Source: Pseudomonas sp. MAG733B (GTDB lineage Bacteria > Pseudomonadota > Gammaproteobacteria > Pseudomonadales > Pseudomonadaceae). Taken from it: a DNA stretch of 64,000 nt. The stretch lies in contig NZ_CP145732.1 in assembly GCF_036884845.1 (NCBI RefSeq), positions 4,030,001 to 4,094,000 of the forward strand, read 5' to 3'. Both the position numbers and the translations under genes were made by a program. The notes under the pieces are model-generated. The model was not told where the DNA came from. It was given only the letters and a program-made list of their open reading frames with translations, and searched no databases. Shown here piece after piece: positions 8,706 through 18,479 of this stretch; the stretch's first letter is position 1; every line of letters begins with the position of its first letter.

Positions 8706-9833
8706 TCAAAGATTGCGCGAAATGACCATGCGCTGAATGTCGCTGGTGCCTTCGTAGATCTGGCAGACCCGCACGTCGCGGTAGATCCGCTCCAGCGGGA
8801 AGTCGTTCAAGTAACCGTAACCGCCGAGGGTTTGCAAGGCCGAGGAACAGACCTTTTCGGCCATTTCCGAGGCGAACAGCTTGGCCATCGACGCTTCGAC
8901 CAGCGCCGGTTTGCCGCTGTCACGCAGGGCGGCGGCGTAATGCACCATTTGCCTGGCCACGGCGATCTGGGTCGCCATGTCTGCCAGACGGAATGCCACG
9001 GCCTGATGCTCGATGATCGGCTTGCCGAAGCTCTCGCGTTCACAAGCGTAATCGCGGGCCGCTTCGAACGCAGCGCGGGCCATGCCCACCGATTGCGAAG
9101 CGATGCCGACACGCCCGCCTTCGAGGTTGGCCAGGGCAATCCGGTAACCTTCGCCCTCTTCGCCCAAGCGGTTGGCCACCGGGACTTTGACGTCTTCGAA
9201 GAGGATCTGGCAGGTGTCCGAGGCGTGCTGGCCGAGCTTGTCTTCGACCCGCGCGACTTTGTAGCCCGGCGAATCGGTAGGCACGATGAACGCGCTGATG
9301 CCACGCTTGCCGGCAGTCGGGTCGGTCACCGCAAACACGATCACGATCCCGGCGTTCTGCCCGGAGGTGATGAACTGCTTGCAGCCGTTCAGGACGTAGT
9401 GATCGCCGTTCAGTTTGGCGCGGGTTTTCAGGCCGCTGGCGTCGGAACCGGCCTGCGGTTCGGTCAGCGCGAAAGCGCCGAGCATTGCGCCGCTGGCCAA
9501 CGGCTTGAGGAAGCGTTCTTTCTGCTCATCGTTGCCGTAATGCAGGATCGGCACGCAGCCCACCGAGTTGTGCACGCTCATGATGGTCGAGCAGGCGCCA
9601 TCGCCGGCGGCGATTTCTTCCAGGGCCATGGCGTAGGCCAGGTAACCGGTGTCGCAACCGCCCCACTGCTCCGGCACCAACATGCCGAAAAAGCCCAGCT
9701 CGGCCATCTCGCCGATGGCTTCCTTGGGAAAGCGGTGCTCACGGTCCCACTCGGCGGCGAACGGTTTTAGCCGTTCCTCGGCGAATTGCCGGGCCATGTC
9801 GCGGATTTGTTGTTGGTCGTCATTGGGGATCAT
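8706..9833 (-). CDS. Acyl-CoA dehydrogenase, probably 2-methylbutyryl-CoA type
   Basis: This is a 375-aa acyl-CoA dehydrogenase with [35 protein letters not shown] and the catalytic Glu in [15 protein letters not shown]. An AAGGATTCACC ribosome site precedes the ATG. Sixteen bases separate it from the hydratase. Its position in a set with a thiolase and a HSD10-like dehydrogenase matches the 2-methylbutyryl-CoA dehydrogenase step of isoleucine breakdown, as in the known P. putida cluster. Substrate is inferred from context. Confidence 0.86.
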   Translation of the reverse strand: MIPNDDQQQIRDMARQFAEERLKPFAAEWDREHRFPKEAIGEMAELGFFGMLVPEQWGGCDTGYLAYAMALEEIAAGDGACSTIMSVHNSVGCVPILHYGNDEQKERFLKPLASGAMLGAFALTEPQAGSDASGLKTRAKLNGDHYVLNGCKQFITSGQNAGIVIVFAVTDPTAGKRGISAFIVPTDSPGYKVARVEDKLGQHASDTCQILFEDVKVPVANRLGEEGEGYRIALANLEGGRVGIASQSVGMARAAFEAARDYACERESFGKPIIEHQAVAFRLADMATQIAVARQMVHYAAALRDSGKPALVEASMAKLFASEMAEKVCSSALQTLGGYGYLNDFPLERIYRDVRVCQIYEGTSDIQRMVISRNL

Positions 9834-9868
9834 GGTGAATCCTTAAAATCGGGTACGACATAGAACAA

Positions 9869-9957
9869 TGTGGGAGCCAGCCTGCTGGCGATGACGGTGT
9901 GCCATAAAGGTAGACGTTGACTGACACGACGCCATCGCCAGCAGGCTGGCTCCCACA
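9869..9957. repeat. REP-like inverted repeat, fourth variant, inside an operon
   Basis: TGTGGGAGCCAGCCTGCTGG (continuing CGATG, 9869-9893) and its complement (9933-9957) lie in the 138-bp gap between thiolase and acyl-CoA dehydrogenase genes of the same operon. There it could stabilise upstream mRNA or reduce read-through. Confidence 0.88.
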
Positions 9958-9971
9958 GGGGTGGGGTTGGC

Positions 9972-11165
9972 TTAGTAGAGGCATTCCACGGCCATCGCCG
10001 TCGCTTCGCCGCCACCGATGCAGATCGCCGCAACGCCACGCTTCAAGTTCTTTTGGCGCAGGGCCGAAAGCAAGGTCACCAGAATCCGCGCGCCGGACGC
10101 ACCAATCGGATGACCCAGGGCGCAAGCGCCGCCGTGCACGTTGAGTTTCTCGTGGGGGATTTCCAGATGCGTCATCGCGGCCATGCCGACCACGGCGAAG
10201 GCTTCGTTGACTTCCACCAGATCGACTTCATTGAGCGACCAGCCGGTTTTTTTCATCAACTTCTTGATAGCGCCAATCGGTGCGACGGGGAACAGACCCG
10301 GCGTATCGGCAAAGGCCGCGTGGCCATGGATCACCGCCAGTGGTTTCAAACCACGCTTTTCCGCTTCGGAACGGCGCATCAGCACCAATGCCGCCGCGCC
10401 GTCGGAGATCGAACTGGAGTTCGCCGCCGTCACCGTACCACCGTCGCGAAACGCCGGTTTCAGCGAGGCGATCTTGTCCAGCTTGGCTTTTGGCGGCTGT
10501 TCGTCGTTGCTGATCGTCACCTGTTCTTTGCCGACGGTCACGGTCAGCGGCACGATCTCGTCCTTGAAGCTGCCGTCCTTGATCGCTTGCTGAGCGCGGG
10601 TGGTGGAGGCGATGGCAAAGGCATCCTGAGCTTCACGGCTGAAACCGTTGGTTTCGGCGCAATCCTCGGCAAAGGTGCCCATCAGGCGGCCCTTGTCGTA
10701 GGCGTCTTCCAGGCCGTCGAGGAACATCGAATCCTGTATCTTGCCGTGGCCCATGCGGTAGCCGCTGCGGGCGCGGTCCAGCAGGTACGGCGCGTTGGAC
10801 ATGCTTTCCATGCCCCCGGCAATGACCACTTCGGCGCTGCCGGCGACCAGCATGTCGTGGGCCAGAATGGCCGCTTCCATGCCCGAACCGCACATTTTGT
10901 TGAGGGTGGTGCAGCGGGTGGACTTGTCCAGCCCGGCGCCCAGCGCAGCCTGGCGGGCCGGGGCCTGGCCGAGACCGGCAGGCAGTACGCAACCGAACAG
11001 CACTTCATCGACGGCATCGCTGGCAACACCGGCGCGTTCGACCGCTGCTTTAATCGCGGCAGCACCGAGTTGCGGTGCGGTCAGGCTTTTCAGTTCGCCC
11101 TGAAAACCACCCATCGGGGTGCGGACGGCGCTGACGATGACAATCGGATCGTTGGAAAGGCTCAT
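9972..11165 (-). CDS. Acetyl-CoA C-acyltransferase (thiolase)
   Basis: This is a 397-aa thiolase. The acyl-accepting Cys lies in LNKMCGSGMEAAI near residue 90, the histidine motif is GGACALGHPIGASGAR, and the C-terminal CIGGGEATA holds the second catalytic Cys. In this operon it most likely cleaves 2-methylacetoacetyl-CoA to acetyl-CoA and propionyl-CoA. The start has a strong AAGGAGG 7 nt upstream. The SDR gene lies 12 bp before it. Confidence 0.9.
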   Translation of the reverse strand: MSLSNDPIVIVSAVRTPMGGFQGELKSLTAPQLGAAAIKAAVERAGVASDAVDEVLFGCVLPAGLGQAPARQAALGAGLDKSTRCTTLNKMCGSGMEAAILAHDMLVAGSAEVVIAGGMESMSNAPYLLDRARSGYRMGHGKIQDSMFLDGLEDAYDKGRLMGTFAEDCAETNGFSREAQDAFAIASTTRAQQAIKDGSFKDEIVPLTVTVGKEQVTISNDEQPPKAKLDKIASLKPAFRDGGTVTAANSSSISDGAAALVLMRRSEAEKRGLKPLAVIHGHAAFADTPGLFPVAPIGAIKKLMKKTGWSLNEVDLVEVNEAFAVVGMAAMTHLEIPHEKLNVHGGACALGHPIGASGARILVTLLSALRQKNLKRGVAAICIGGGEATAMAVECLY

Positions 11166-11177
11166 GTCAATTCCTCC

Positions 11178-11939
11178 TTATTTCGCGGCCATGCGCAAGG
11201 CACCGTCGAGACGGATCACCTCACCATTGAGCATGCTGTTTTCAATGATATGCCGCACCAGCGACGCGTACTCGGCAGGTTTGCCCAGACGCGGCGGGAA
11301 CGGTACGCCAGCCGCCAGGGAGTCGCGGACTTCCTGGGTCATGCCAGCCATCATCGGCGTTTCGAAAATGCCCGGGGCGATGGTCATCACGCGGATGCCG
11401 AAACGCGCCAGTTCACGGGCGGCAGGCAAGGTCAGGCTGACGATGGCGCCTTTGGATGCCGCGTACGCCGCTTGACCAATTTGGCCGTCGTAGGCCGCAG
11501 CGGACGCGGTGTTGATGATCACGCCACGTTCGCCATCGGCGTCCGCTTCGGTTTCGGCAATCGCCGCCGAAGCCAGGCGCAGCATGTTGAAGCTGCCGAT
11601 CAGGTTGACGTTGATCACCTGGCTGAAGCTGGACAGCGCGTGTGGACCGTTCTTGCCGAGGATCTTCTCGCCACGCACGATGCCGGCGCAATTGACCAGG
11701 CCATTGAGGCCGCCAAAGGCTTTGACTGTCGCTTGCACCGCCGCTTCGGCCGCCGCTTCGTTGCTGATGTCCGCCACCACGCTTTGCGCGCCGAGGCGCT
11801 GGGCCTGAGCTGCAACGGCGTCGGCGTTCATGTCCACCAGCATCACTTTGGCGCCGGCCGCGACCAGCATTTCAGCGGTGGCCGCACCGAGGCCGGAAGC
11901 GCCGCCGGTGACGAGAAAAACCTTGTTTTCGATCTGCAT
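11178..11939 (-). CDS. SDR family 3-hydroxyacyl-CoA dehydrogenase (HSD10-like)
   Basis: This 253-aa classical short-chain dehydrogenase has TGGASGLG for NAD binding near residues 11-18, the N-A-G motif NCAGI, and the catalytic Ser with YAASK (Tyr/Lys). It resembles human HSD17B10, the 2-methyl-3-hydroxybutyryl-CoA dehydrogenase of isoleucine degradation. Two ATGs stand in tandem (11942 and 11939). The second lies 7 nt from AGGA and is preferred. Confidence 0.88.
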   Translation of the reverse strand: MQIENKVFLVTGGASGLGAATAEMLVAAGAKVMLVDMNADAVAAQAQRLGAQSVVADISNEAAAEAAVQATVKAFGGLNGLVNCAGIVRGEKILGKNGPHALSSFSQVINVNLIGSFNMLRLASAAIAETEADADGERGVIINTASAAAYDGQIGQAAYAASKGAIVSLTLPAARELARFGIRVMTIAPGIFETPMMAGMTQEVRDSLAAGVPFPPRLGKPAEYASLVRHIIENSMLNGEVIRLDGALRMAAK

Positions 11940-11955
11940 CATTGTGTCCTTGGAT

Positions 11956-13620
11956 TCAAGCTGAGACGTTCTTTGCCGCCGCCTCTTGGGCTTTGGCGAT
12001 TTCCTGATTACGCAAGATAAAGCGCTGCAATTTGCCGCTTGGGGTTTTCGGCAACTCGCTGACAAATTCGATTTCTCGGGGGTAAGAATGCGCCGCCAGA
12101 CGCTTGCGCACGTGTTGGCGCAACTCTTCGGCCAACTCCGGCGCGGCGCGGTATTGCGCGCTGAGCACGACGAAGGCTTTGACCAGTTCGGTGCGCTCCG
12201 GATCGGGCTTGCCGACGACGGCGGCTTCCACCACTGCCGGGTGCTCGATCAGCGCACTTTCCACGTCGAACGGGCCGACGCGGTAGCCGGAGGTGGTGAT
12301 CACATCGTCACTGCGCCCGACGAAGCTGATGCTGCCGTCCGGGTTCCACTCGACGGTGTCGCCGCTCAAGTAGTAGTCACCAACGAAGGCTTTGGTCGGT
12401 GCGCCTTCGTAACCGGCGAACCAGCACATCGGCGACTGCGTGCGGTCGATGGCCAGAATGCCCGGCTGACCGATGCCCAGTTCCTTGTATTCGTCGTCCA
12501 GCACCACGATGCGGTGGCCCGGCGAGGTAAAACCGGCGGCGCCCATGTGGATCGGATGCTCCAGACCATGATGGTTGCACAGCACCATGCCCAGCTCGGT
12601 CTGGCCGTAATGGTCGTGGATGACCACGCCGAGTTGATCGGCAAACCAGCGGATCACTTCCGGGTTCAGCGGCTCACCGGCGCTGCTGACAATGCGCAGC
12701 TTGCCCTTGATCGACTTGGCGAACTCGTCGCCGCCAGCAATCAACAGACGATAAGCAGTCGGTGAACCAGTGAGGTTGGTAATGCCGTATTTGTTGATCA
12801 CCCGGCAGGTGCTTTCGAGGGTGAACGGGCCATCGTAGAAGGTGATCGGGTGCCCCATGGACATCGGTCCGGTCACACCGAAATAGATGCCGTAGGCCCA
12901 ACCCGGATCGGCGACGTTCCAGAATGCGTCTTCCGGGCGCAGGTCCACGGCGTCGCGGGTGTAGCTCTGGAACGCAACGATGGCCTTGAGTGGCACCGAC
13001 AACGCTTTCGACGGGCCAGTGGTGCCCGAGGTGAACATCAGCAGGAACGGGTCTTCACCGGTCAGCATCACCGGTTCGCAGTCGTTGGAATAGTTGGCCA
13101 GTTCGGCCCAGAAACTGAAATCGCCCTGAACGATGCCTTGGCCTTTCGGGCCACCGACGGTAACGACGGTCGGGCAATCGGCGACTTCGCTGAGTTTCGA
13201 GCGGTTGACCGCGTCGGTGACCACCACTTTGGCGCCGGAGCAGCCGAGGCGATGTTCGATGGCTTTCGGACCGAAGGCGGTAAACAGAGGTTGATAGACC
13301 GCGCCAATGCGCCAAGTGGCGAACACGGTGATCAGGAGTTCGATGTTACGTGGCAACAGGCCGGCGACCTTGTCGCCTTTTTTAACGCCTTGCGCTAACA
13401 GGAAATTGGCAAAGCGCGCGGCTTTGTCTTGCAGGTCGGTGAAGGTGTACGTGGCGCTGGAGCCATCGCGACCTTCCCAGAACAAAGCGATCCGGCCGGG
13501 CAACGCATGCCGGTCGCAACACTCGACGCAGGCGTTGAGGGCAGTCAGATCACCTGCGAGTGCGGCGTCGACGGTGTGCTGATAATTGAACTGTGAAACA
13601 GCAGACAAGTAATCGCGCAT
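11956..13620 (-). CDS. AMP-binding acyl-CoA synthetase
   Basis: This 554-aa adenylate-forming ligase is of the acetyl/medium-chain acyl-CoA synthetase type. Visible motifs are P-loop [48 protein letters not shown] (hinge and A8) and the C-terminal [10 protein letters not shown] with the adenylation Lys. It would activate a short branched acid, such as 2-methylbutyrate or isobutyrate, feeding the downstream beta-oxidation enzymes. The ATG at 13620 is chosen over upstream codons because of an AGAGGG about 10 nt before it. Confidence 0.87.
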   Translation of the reverse strand: MRDYLSAVSQFNYQHTVDAALAGDLTALNACVECCDRHALPGRIALFWEGRDGSSATYTFTDLQDKAARFANFLLAQGVKKGDKVAGLLPRNIELLITVFATWRIGAVYQPLFTAFGPKAIEHRLGCSGAKVVVTDAVNRSKLSEVADCPTVVTVGGPKGQGIVQGDFSFWAELANYSNDCEPVMLTGEDPFLLMFTSGTTGPSKALSVPLKAIVAFQSYTRDAVDLRPEDAFWNVADPGWAYGIYFGVTGPMSMGHPITFYDGPFTLESTCRVINKYGITNLTGSPTAYRLLIAGGDEFAKSIKGKLRIVSSAGEPLNPEVIRWFADQLGVVIHDHYGQTELGMVLCNHHGLEHPIHMGAAGFTSPGHRIVVLDDEYKELGIGQPGILAIDRTQSPMCWFAGYEGAPTKAFVGDYYLSGDTVEWNPDGSISFVGRSDDVITTSGYRVGPFDVESALIEHPAVVEAAVVGKPDPERTELVKAFVVLSAQYRAAPELAEELRQHVRKRLAAHSYPREIEFVSELPKTPSGKLQRFILRNQEIAKAQEAAAKNVSA

Positions 13621-13870
13621 TGCCAGAATCCCTCTGTGTTTTTTATTGGTTGGGGGAACCGTAAACAACAGGGAAATACTCGCCCCGCGCGGGGCGTCGG
13701 GCAATGGTCAAAGTTATCAAGTTGTCTGACTGGTTTGGCCAAGATTTGAGAGGTGTGGCGCCTGAATGGACGCTTTCGCGAGCAAGCCCGCTCCCACAGG
13801 GGAACGCTTTTCAAAATGTGGGAGCGGGCTTGCTCGCGAAGAGGCCCGACCAATCAATACAAAATCCGGA
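13621..13870. promoter_or_regulatory. Gap between AraC gene and acyl-CoA synthetase operon
   Basis: This 250-bp spacer holds the leader of the acyl-CoA synthetase operon and a REP doublet. The promoter of the leftward operon should lie at about 13640-13760, but no clear -35/-10 pair could be picked by eye. Confidence 0.4.
13775..13840. repeat. REP doublet
   Basis: Arms TTCGCGAGCAAGCCCGCTCC (13775-13798) and the complement (13817-13840) match the doublets at 3122, 30379 and 37825. It lies just after the stop of the AraC-family gene. Confidence 0.9.
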
Positions 13871-14887
13871 TCAGTCAGCCTCGTTAAGAATCAAACTCCG
13901 GTAATGCCCCGGATTGGACCCCGACCATTTGCGAAACGCCTTGTAGAACGAACTCGCATCGGCAAACCCCAGCCGCGTGGCGATGTCGGCGAAGCTGATG
14001 CTCGGTTCAGCCAGCCAGACAATCGCCAGTTCCTTGCGCACGCTGTCCTTGAGCCCTTGGTAGGTCTGGCCTTCTTCGGCCAGTCGGCGGCGCAGGGTCG
14101 AGGCCGACATGCACAGGCGTTGCGCCAGGGCTTCGGTTTCCGGCCATTGCTCAGCGGGTAATTGCCGCAGGTCATGCTTGATGCGGCTTGCCAGGCTCTG
14201 CGGGTCGCGATACTTGACCAGAATGTTCGCCGGCGCATGGGCCAGGAAACGCTTGAGTTCTTCTGCCGTGCGTTTGATCGGCAAATCCAGGCAATCGGCG
14301 GAGAAAATCATCCGCGTGCGTGGCCGGTCGAACCGCAGGTTTTCGGAAAACATCACTTGATAGTCGTCGCAAAAATCCGGCTGCGGACAGCGCAATTCGA
14401 TGGCCAGGATCGGAATACGCCGCCCCGCCAGCCAGCACGCCACACCGTGCACGATCATCCAGTAAGTGAAATAAGTGAAGGCGCGGCGCGGGTCGTGGTC
14501 GTCCTCAAGCAGCACGATTTCCGCCAGGCTTTGCTGACGCACCAGTTCGGCGGGCATGCGCTCAAGCATCAACGACAGGAAATTCAGGCCGCTGGTGAGT
14601 CCCGTCGCCACGCTCGGCTGGATCATGGCGCTGCGACACAGAAACTCGAAACTTCCGGATTTGAGCTTGCGTGGGTCCATCCCGAAAAACTCATCATCCC
14701 CACGCCGGGCCAGCAGCCGCCAAAGCCGCGCATAGGCGGTGGCCGGGACGCGAACCTCGGGATTGTCCAGTTGCGTAGGATCGATGCCGACCTTGCTCAG
14801 CACCTCTTCCGTGGCAGCACCCGGCGCGCAACACTGCAACAGCGCCTCACGCGCCAATTGGATGGAGATGGTGTCTTTTTCCGACAT
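13871..14887 (-). CDS. AraC family transcriptional regulator
   Basis: This 338-aa regulator has an N-terminal effector domain of the Arabinose_bd (OruR/ArgR-like) type over residues 1-200. A C-terminal double helix-turn-helix ends with SISFADIATRLGFADASSFYKAFRKWSGSNPGHYR. The ATG at 14887 (MSEKDTIS) is preferred to an upstream in-frame codon at 14947. It precedes the isoleucine-type operon in the same orientation and is the obvious candidate for its activator, though the effector is unknown. Confidence 0.85.
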   Translation of the reverse strand: MSEKDTISIQLAREALLQCCAPGAATEEVLSKVGIDPTQLDNPEVRVPATAYARLWRLLARRGDDEFFGMDPRKLKSGSFEFLCRSAMIQPSVATGLTSGLNFLSLMLERMPAELVRQQSLAEIVLLEDDHDPRRAFTYFTYWMIVHGVACWLAGRRIPILAIELRCPQPDFCDDYQVMFSENLRFDRPRTRMIFSADCLDLPIKRTAEELKRFLAHAPANILVKYRDPQSLASRIKHDLRQLPAEQWPETEALAQRLCMSASTLRRRLAEEGQTYQGLKDSVRKELAIVWLAEPSISFADIATRLGFADASSFYKAFRKWSGSNPGHYRSLILNEAD

Positions 14888-14939
14888 TGAGCGCGGCAAG
14901 CCCTGTTCTTGTTTGAGTGGTGGGCATATTAGCGCAGCC

Positions 14940-14993
14940 AAGATCAAAAGATCGTCCGAAGGCTCGGGCGGCGATCGGACGATCTTTTGATTT
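14940..14993. repeat. Long inverted repeat between divergent genes
   Basis: AAAAGATCGTCCGA and TCGGACGATCTTTT form a 14-bp perfect stem with a loop of about 15 nt. It lies upstream of both the AraC gene and the iron operon, so it is not a terminator of either. It looks like a dispersed Pseudomonas intergenic repeat. Confidence 0.75.
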
Positions 14994-15033
14994 GTTCAGC
15001 TTACGTTCAGGTAATTGTCAATCACTCCCATAT

Positions 15034-15052
15034 GGGAATGAGTGTCATTATG
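15034..15052 (+). promoter_or_regulatory. Candidate Fur box upstream of iron operon
   Basis: GGGAATGAGTGTCATTATG matches the 19-bp Fur consensus at 13 positions by eye. The half-sites AATGA and TCATTAT are intact. It starts 59 bp before the EfeU start codon, where a Fur repressor would block transcription under iron-replete conditions. Confidence 0.6.
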
Positions 15053-15092
15053 TTACAAATTAGCACCCTATCTAAATTAGAGACGCTGCTGA

Positions 15093-15932
15093 ATGCTCGT
15101 TCCTTTTCTGATCATGTTGCGCGAAGGCATCGAGGCCGCGTTGATCGTTGGCATCATCGCCAGCTACCTGAAACAAACGGGCCGCGGCCAGTGGATGCCC
15201 GCCGTATGGATCGGCGTATTTCTTGCCGCCGCCCTCGCCCTGCTGGTGGGTGGCGGTCTGGAACTGGTCAGCGCTGAGTTCCCGCAGAAACAACAGGAAC
15301 TGTTTGAAGGCGTGGTCGGCCTGGTGGCCGTCGGCATCCTGAGCTCGATGGTGTTCTGGATGCGCAAAGTGGCGCGTTCGATCAAGCATTCGCTGCACGT
15401 GTCCCTCGATCAGGCATTGACCGGTTCCAGACATCAAGTGACCGCGCTGATCGCCATGGTGTTTTTCGCCGTGGCCCGGGAGGGCCTGGAAACGGTGTTC
15501 TTCCTGCTCGCGGTGTTCCAGCAAAGCGAAGGCCCGGCGGCACCGATCGGCGCCCTGCTCGGCCTGATCCTGGCGATCATCGTCGGTTTCCTCATCTACA
15601 GCGGCAGCATGCGCCTGAACCTCGGCGCGTTCTTCCGCTGGACCGGCCTGTTCATTCTTGTGGTGGCGGCCGGAATTCTCGCCAATTCCGTGCAGGCATT
15701 GCATGAAGCCGGCGTGTGGAACCACCTGCAAACCGTGCTCTTCGACATCAGCGCGACGCTGCCGATGGACGGCCCGTTGGGCTCGGTGCTGGCCGGCATG
15801 TTCGGCTATCAGGACGCACCAACCGTCAGCACCCTCGGCGCTTACCTGATTTATCTGGCGGTGGCGCTGGTGATGTTTTTTCTCCCGACCCCGGCGCCAG
15901 TCAAACAGTCTTCCTCCGTTTCCAGTCAGTAA
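15093..15932 (+). CDS. efeU: FTR1 family iron permease (EfeU-like)
   Basis: This 279-aa inner-membrane protein has seven predicted membrane segments. Both REGxE iron-binding motifs are present: REGIEAA at the N-terminus and REGLETV near residue 130. These are required for Fe transfer in the FTR1/EfeU family. It heads a four-gene operon with EfeO-like, EfeB-like and imelysin proteins, and a candidate Fur box lies upstream. Together they should form a ferrous iron importer of the EfeUOB type. Confidence 0.9.
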   Translation: MLVPFLIMLREGIEAALIVGIIASYLKQTGRGQWMPAVWIGVFLAAALALLVGGGLELVSAEFPQKQQELFEGVVGLVAVGILSSMVFWMRKVARSIKHSLHVSLDQALTGSRHQVTALIAMVFFAVAREGLETVFFLLAVFQQSEGPAAPIGALLGLILAIIVGFLIYSGSMRLNLGAFFRWTGLFILVVAAGILANSVQALHEAGVWNHLQTVLFDISATLPMDGPLGSVLAGMFGYQDAPTVSTLGAYLIYLAVALVMFFLPTPAPVKQSSSVSSQ

Positions 15933-15940
15933 GGGCAACC

Positions 15941-17140
15941 ATGCCAAATCCAGCCCCTCCCCAGCCTTCCCCTCCCCGCGCCTTGCGCTGGGCGGTGGCC
16001 GGTTCGGTGATCGTGATGATCGCCGCCGGTGGCCTGTTCTACTACGCCTCGAAAATGGCCGCCGCCAAGCGCCAGGCCAACCACGATGAAGTGCTGGTGA
16101 CGATTCACTCGCACAGCTGCGAACCGAATGCCCTGACGGTGCCGGCCGGTCGCGCCAGTTTCCGCATCGTCAACCGCTCCGATCGTGCCGTTGAATGGGA
16201 AATCCTCGACGGCGTGTTGGTGGTCGAAGAGCGCGAGAACATCGCTCCGGGCCTGAGCCAGGTGATCAACGCCAACCTGCTGCCCGGCGACTACGCGATC
16301 ACCTGCGGACTGCTGAGCAATCCGCGCGGCACCCTGCACGTCACGCCGACTGCCGAGTCCGATGCGGCAGCCAAAGCCAAGCCGTCGATGGTGGCGTTTG
16401 TCGGGCCGTTGTCGGAGTTTCGCGTCTTCCTGAGCAGCCAGAGCACGGCGCTGATCGAAGCCGTTACCGCGCTTGATCAAGCCATTGCAGCCGGTGACTT
16501 GAGTCAGGCTCAAGCCTTGTACCTGCCGGCCCGCGCCGCGTATCAACGACTGGCCCCGGCGGCTCAGCGCCTGGCCGAACTGGACAACGCCATCAACGCC
16601 CGCGCCGACTATTTCGAGAAACGCGAACAGGACCCGGACTTCAGCGGTTTCCATCGCCTCGAATACGCGCTGTTCCAGCAACGCAACGTGGACGGACTGG
16701 CGCCGGTCGCCCAGCGACTGCTCGCCGATGTCACCGCCCTCAAGCAACAGTTGTTGGCCCAGACGCTGCCACCGGAGCAACTGGTGAGCATCGTCGTGCG
16801 CAACCTCAACACCCTCGCCGACGTGCGCGCCGCCAGCGGCGAAGAGGAGCGCTACAGCCACAGCGACCTCAACGGTTTTGCCGGCAATCTCGACGCCGCA
16901 CGCAAAGTCGCCGAGTTGTTGCGCCCGTTGTTGGCCAAGTCCGCCGCCGAGCTACTGCCGACAATCGACACTGCGCTCAATGCTTTCGATACCGAACTCA
17001 ATGGCTTCAAGGTCGACGACGGCTACGCCAGCTACGACAGCGTCAGCGCCGAACAGCGCAAACAGATCGCCGACAAGGCCAAGGCCCTGGCCGACGCACT
17101 CGACGGAATCGATCCCGCCCTTGGCCTTTCCGGCCTGTAA
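15941..17140 (+). CDS. efeO: EfeO-like protein, membrane-anchored cupredoxin plus imelysin domain
   Basis: This is a 399-aa protein. An uncleaved-looking N-terminal anchor (residues 15-37, RWAVAGSVIVMIAAGGLFYY) is followed by a cupredoxin-like domain (about 45-130), then an M75/imelysin domain (about 150-399) with the GFHRLEY (HxxE) metal motif. It should present iron to EfeU at the periplasmic face. The ATG at 15941 lies 8 bp after efeU; a longer frame upstream only overlaps efeU. The classical E. coli EfeO has a cleaved signal instead of an anchor. Confidence 0.86.
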   Translation: MPNPAPPQPSPPRALRWAVAGSVIVMIAAGGLFYYASKMAAAKRQANHDEVLVTIHSHSCEPNALTVPAGRASFRIVNRSDRAVEWEILDGVLVVEERENIAPGLSQVINANLLPGDYAITCGLLSNPRGTLHVTPTAESDAAAKAKPSMVAFVGPLSEFRVFLSSQSTALIEAVTALDQAIAAGDLSQAQALYLPARAAYQRLAPAAQRLAELDNAINARADYFEKREQDPDFSGFHRLEYALFQQRNVDGLAPVAQRLLADVTALKQQLLAQTLPPEQLVSIVVRNLNTLADVRAASGEEERYSHSDLNGFAGNLDAARKVAELLRPLLAKSAAELLPTIDTALNAFDTELNGFKVDDGYASYDSVSAEQRKQIADKAKALADALDGIDPALGLSGL

Positions 17141-17158
17141 GCAGAAGACCACTTTCAG

Positions 17159-18457
17159 ATGAACGATTCAGAGCAACTCAACCTTCAGCGTCGCCGGGTA
17201 TTGATGGGCATGGGCGCCGCCGGTGTCGCCCTTGCAGGCTCCGCGTTGAGCTGCCCGGCCATGGCCGCCAGCCCCGCGCAGGTCACCGAAGCACCGAGCA
17301 GCGACCGCACCGAAGATCGTCACGACTTCCACGGCAAACACCAGAGCGGCATCGTCACCCCACGCCCGGCGTCCGGCATGTTGGTGTCGTTCGATGTGCT
17401 GGCCAGCAACCGCGAAGATCTGGAGCGTCTGTTCCGCACCCTCAATGAGCGCATTGCGTTCCTGATGAAGGGTGGCCCGGTCACTCAGGTCGACCCAAAA
17501 TTGCCACCGGTGGATTCGGGGATTCTCGGCCCGGTCGTCACCCCGGACAATCTGACCATCACCGTGTCGGTCGGCGAATCGCTGTTCGACGAGCGTTTCG
17601 GGTTGGCCGACGCCAAACCCAAACGTCTGATCCGCATGGTCGGTTTCCCCAACGATGCGCTTGAAGCCGATTGCTGCCATGGTGACCTGAGCTTGCAGTT
17701 CTGCGCCAACACCACCGACACCAACATCCACGCCCTGCGCGACATCGTGAAAAACCTGCCGGACCTGCTGTTGGTGCGCTGGAAACAGGAAGGCAGCGTG
17801 CCGCCCCAGGCCCCGGCGAAACCCGGTGTACCGGCGCAGAGCGCGCGTAATTTCCTGGGGTTTCGTGACGGCTCGGCCAACCCCGACTCCAACGACGCCA
17901 AGGCCATGGACAGCATCGTCTGGGTCCAGTCCGGCAGCGATGAACCCGTCTGGGCGGCGGGTGGCAGCTATCAGGCAGTGCGGATCATCCGCAACTTCGT
18001 CGAGCGCTGGGACCGCACGCCACTACAGGAACAGGAAAGCATCCTCGGCCGGATCAAAAGCACCGGTGCGCCCATGGGCGGATCCCATGAAACGCAAGTG
18101 CCGGATTACGCCAAGGACCCGGAAGGCAAGCTGACCAAACTCGACGCACACATTCGCCTGGCCAACCCGCGCACCGCCGCGACCCAGGCCAACCTGATCC
18201 TGCGCCGGCCGTTCAACTACTCAAACGGCGTGAACAAGAACGGTCAGCTCGACATGGGCCTGCTGTTCATCTGCTACCAAGCGGATCTGGAAAAGGGATT
18301 TATCACCGTGCAAACCCGCCTCAATGGCGAGCCGCTGGAGGAATACCTCAAGCCCGTTGGCGGCGGTTATTTCTTCACCCTGCCCGGCGTTACCGGCGAC
18401 CAGGATTTTATCGGTCGTTCACTGCTTGCTGCCACACAACCCACAAAAACCGCATAA
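17159..18457 (+). CDS. efeB: Deferrochelatase/DyP-type peroxidase EfeB
   Basis: This 432-aa heme peroxidase of the DyP family has a twin-arginine signal ([20 protein letters not shown], residues 11-30) and is therefore exported folded to the periplasm. The family GxxDG motif appears in [11 protein letters not shown]. It is taken to oxidise Fe(II) or release iron from heme, supplying EfeO/EfeU. It lies 18 bp after the EfeO-like gene. Confidence 0.9.
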   Translation: MNDSEQLNLQRRRVLMGMGAAGVALAGSALSCPAMAASPAQVTEAPSSDRTEDRHDFHGKHQSGIVTPRPASGMLVSFDVLASNREDLERLFRTLNERIAFLMKGGPVTQVDPKLPPVDSGILGPVVTPDNLTITVSVGESLFDERFGLADAKPKRLIRMVGFPNDALEADCCHGDLSLQFCANTTDTNIHALRDIVKNLPDLLLVRWKQEGSVPPQAPAKPGVPAQSARNFLGFRDGSANPDSNDAKAMDSIVWVQSGSDEPVWAAGGSYQAVRIIRNFVERWDRTPLQEQESILGRIKSTGAPMGGSHETQVPDYAKDPEGKLTKLDAHIRLANPRTAATQANLILRRPFNYSNGVNKNGQLDMGLLFICYQADLEKGFITVQTRLNGEPLEEYLKPVGGGYFFTLPGVTGDQDFIGRSLLAATQPTKTA

Positions 18458-18479
18458 ATACCCAACACGGAGCCGTCCC

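Noticed and set aside
10053..12020. 655-codon plus-strand frame opposite the thiolase and SDR genes
   Set aside because: It crosses two clear minus-strand genes and their gap, and its translation is low-complexity His/Gln/Arg-rich.
14940..14993. Terminator for the AraC or iron genes
   Set aside because: It lies upstream of both divergent genes, not downstream of either, so it is listed as a repeat only.
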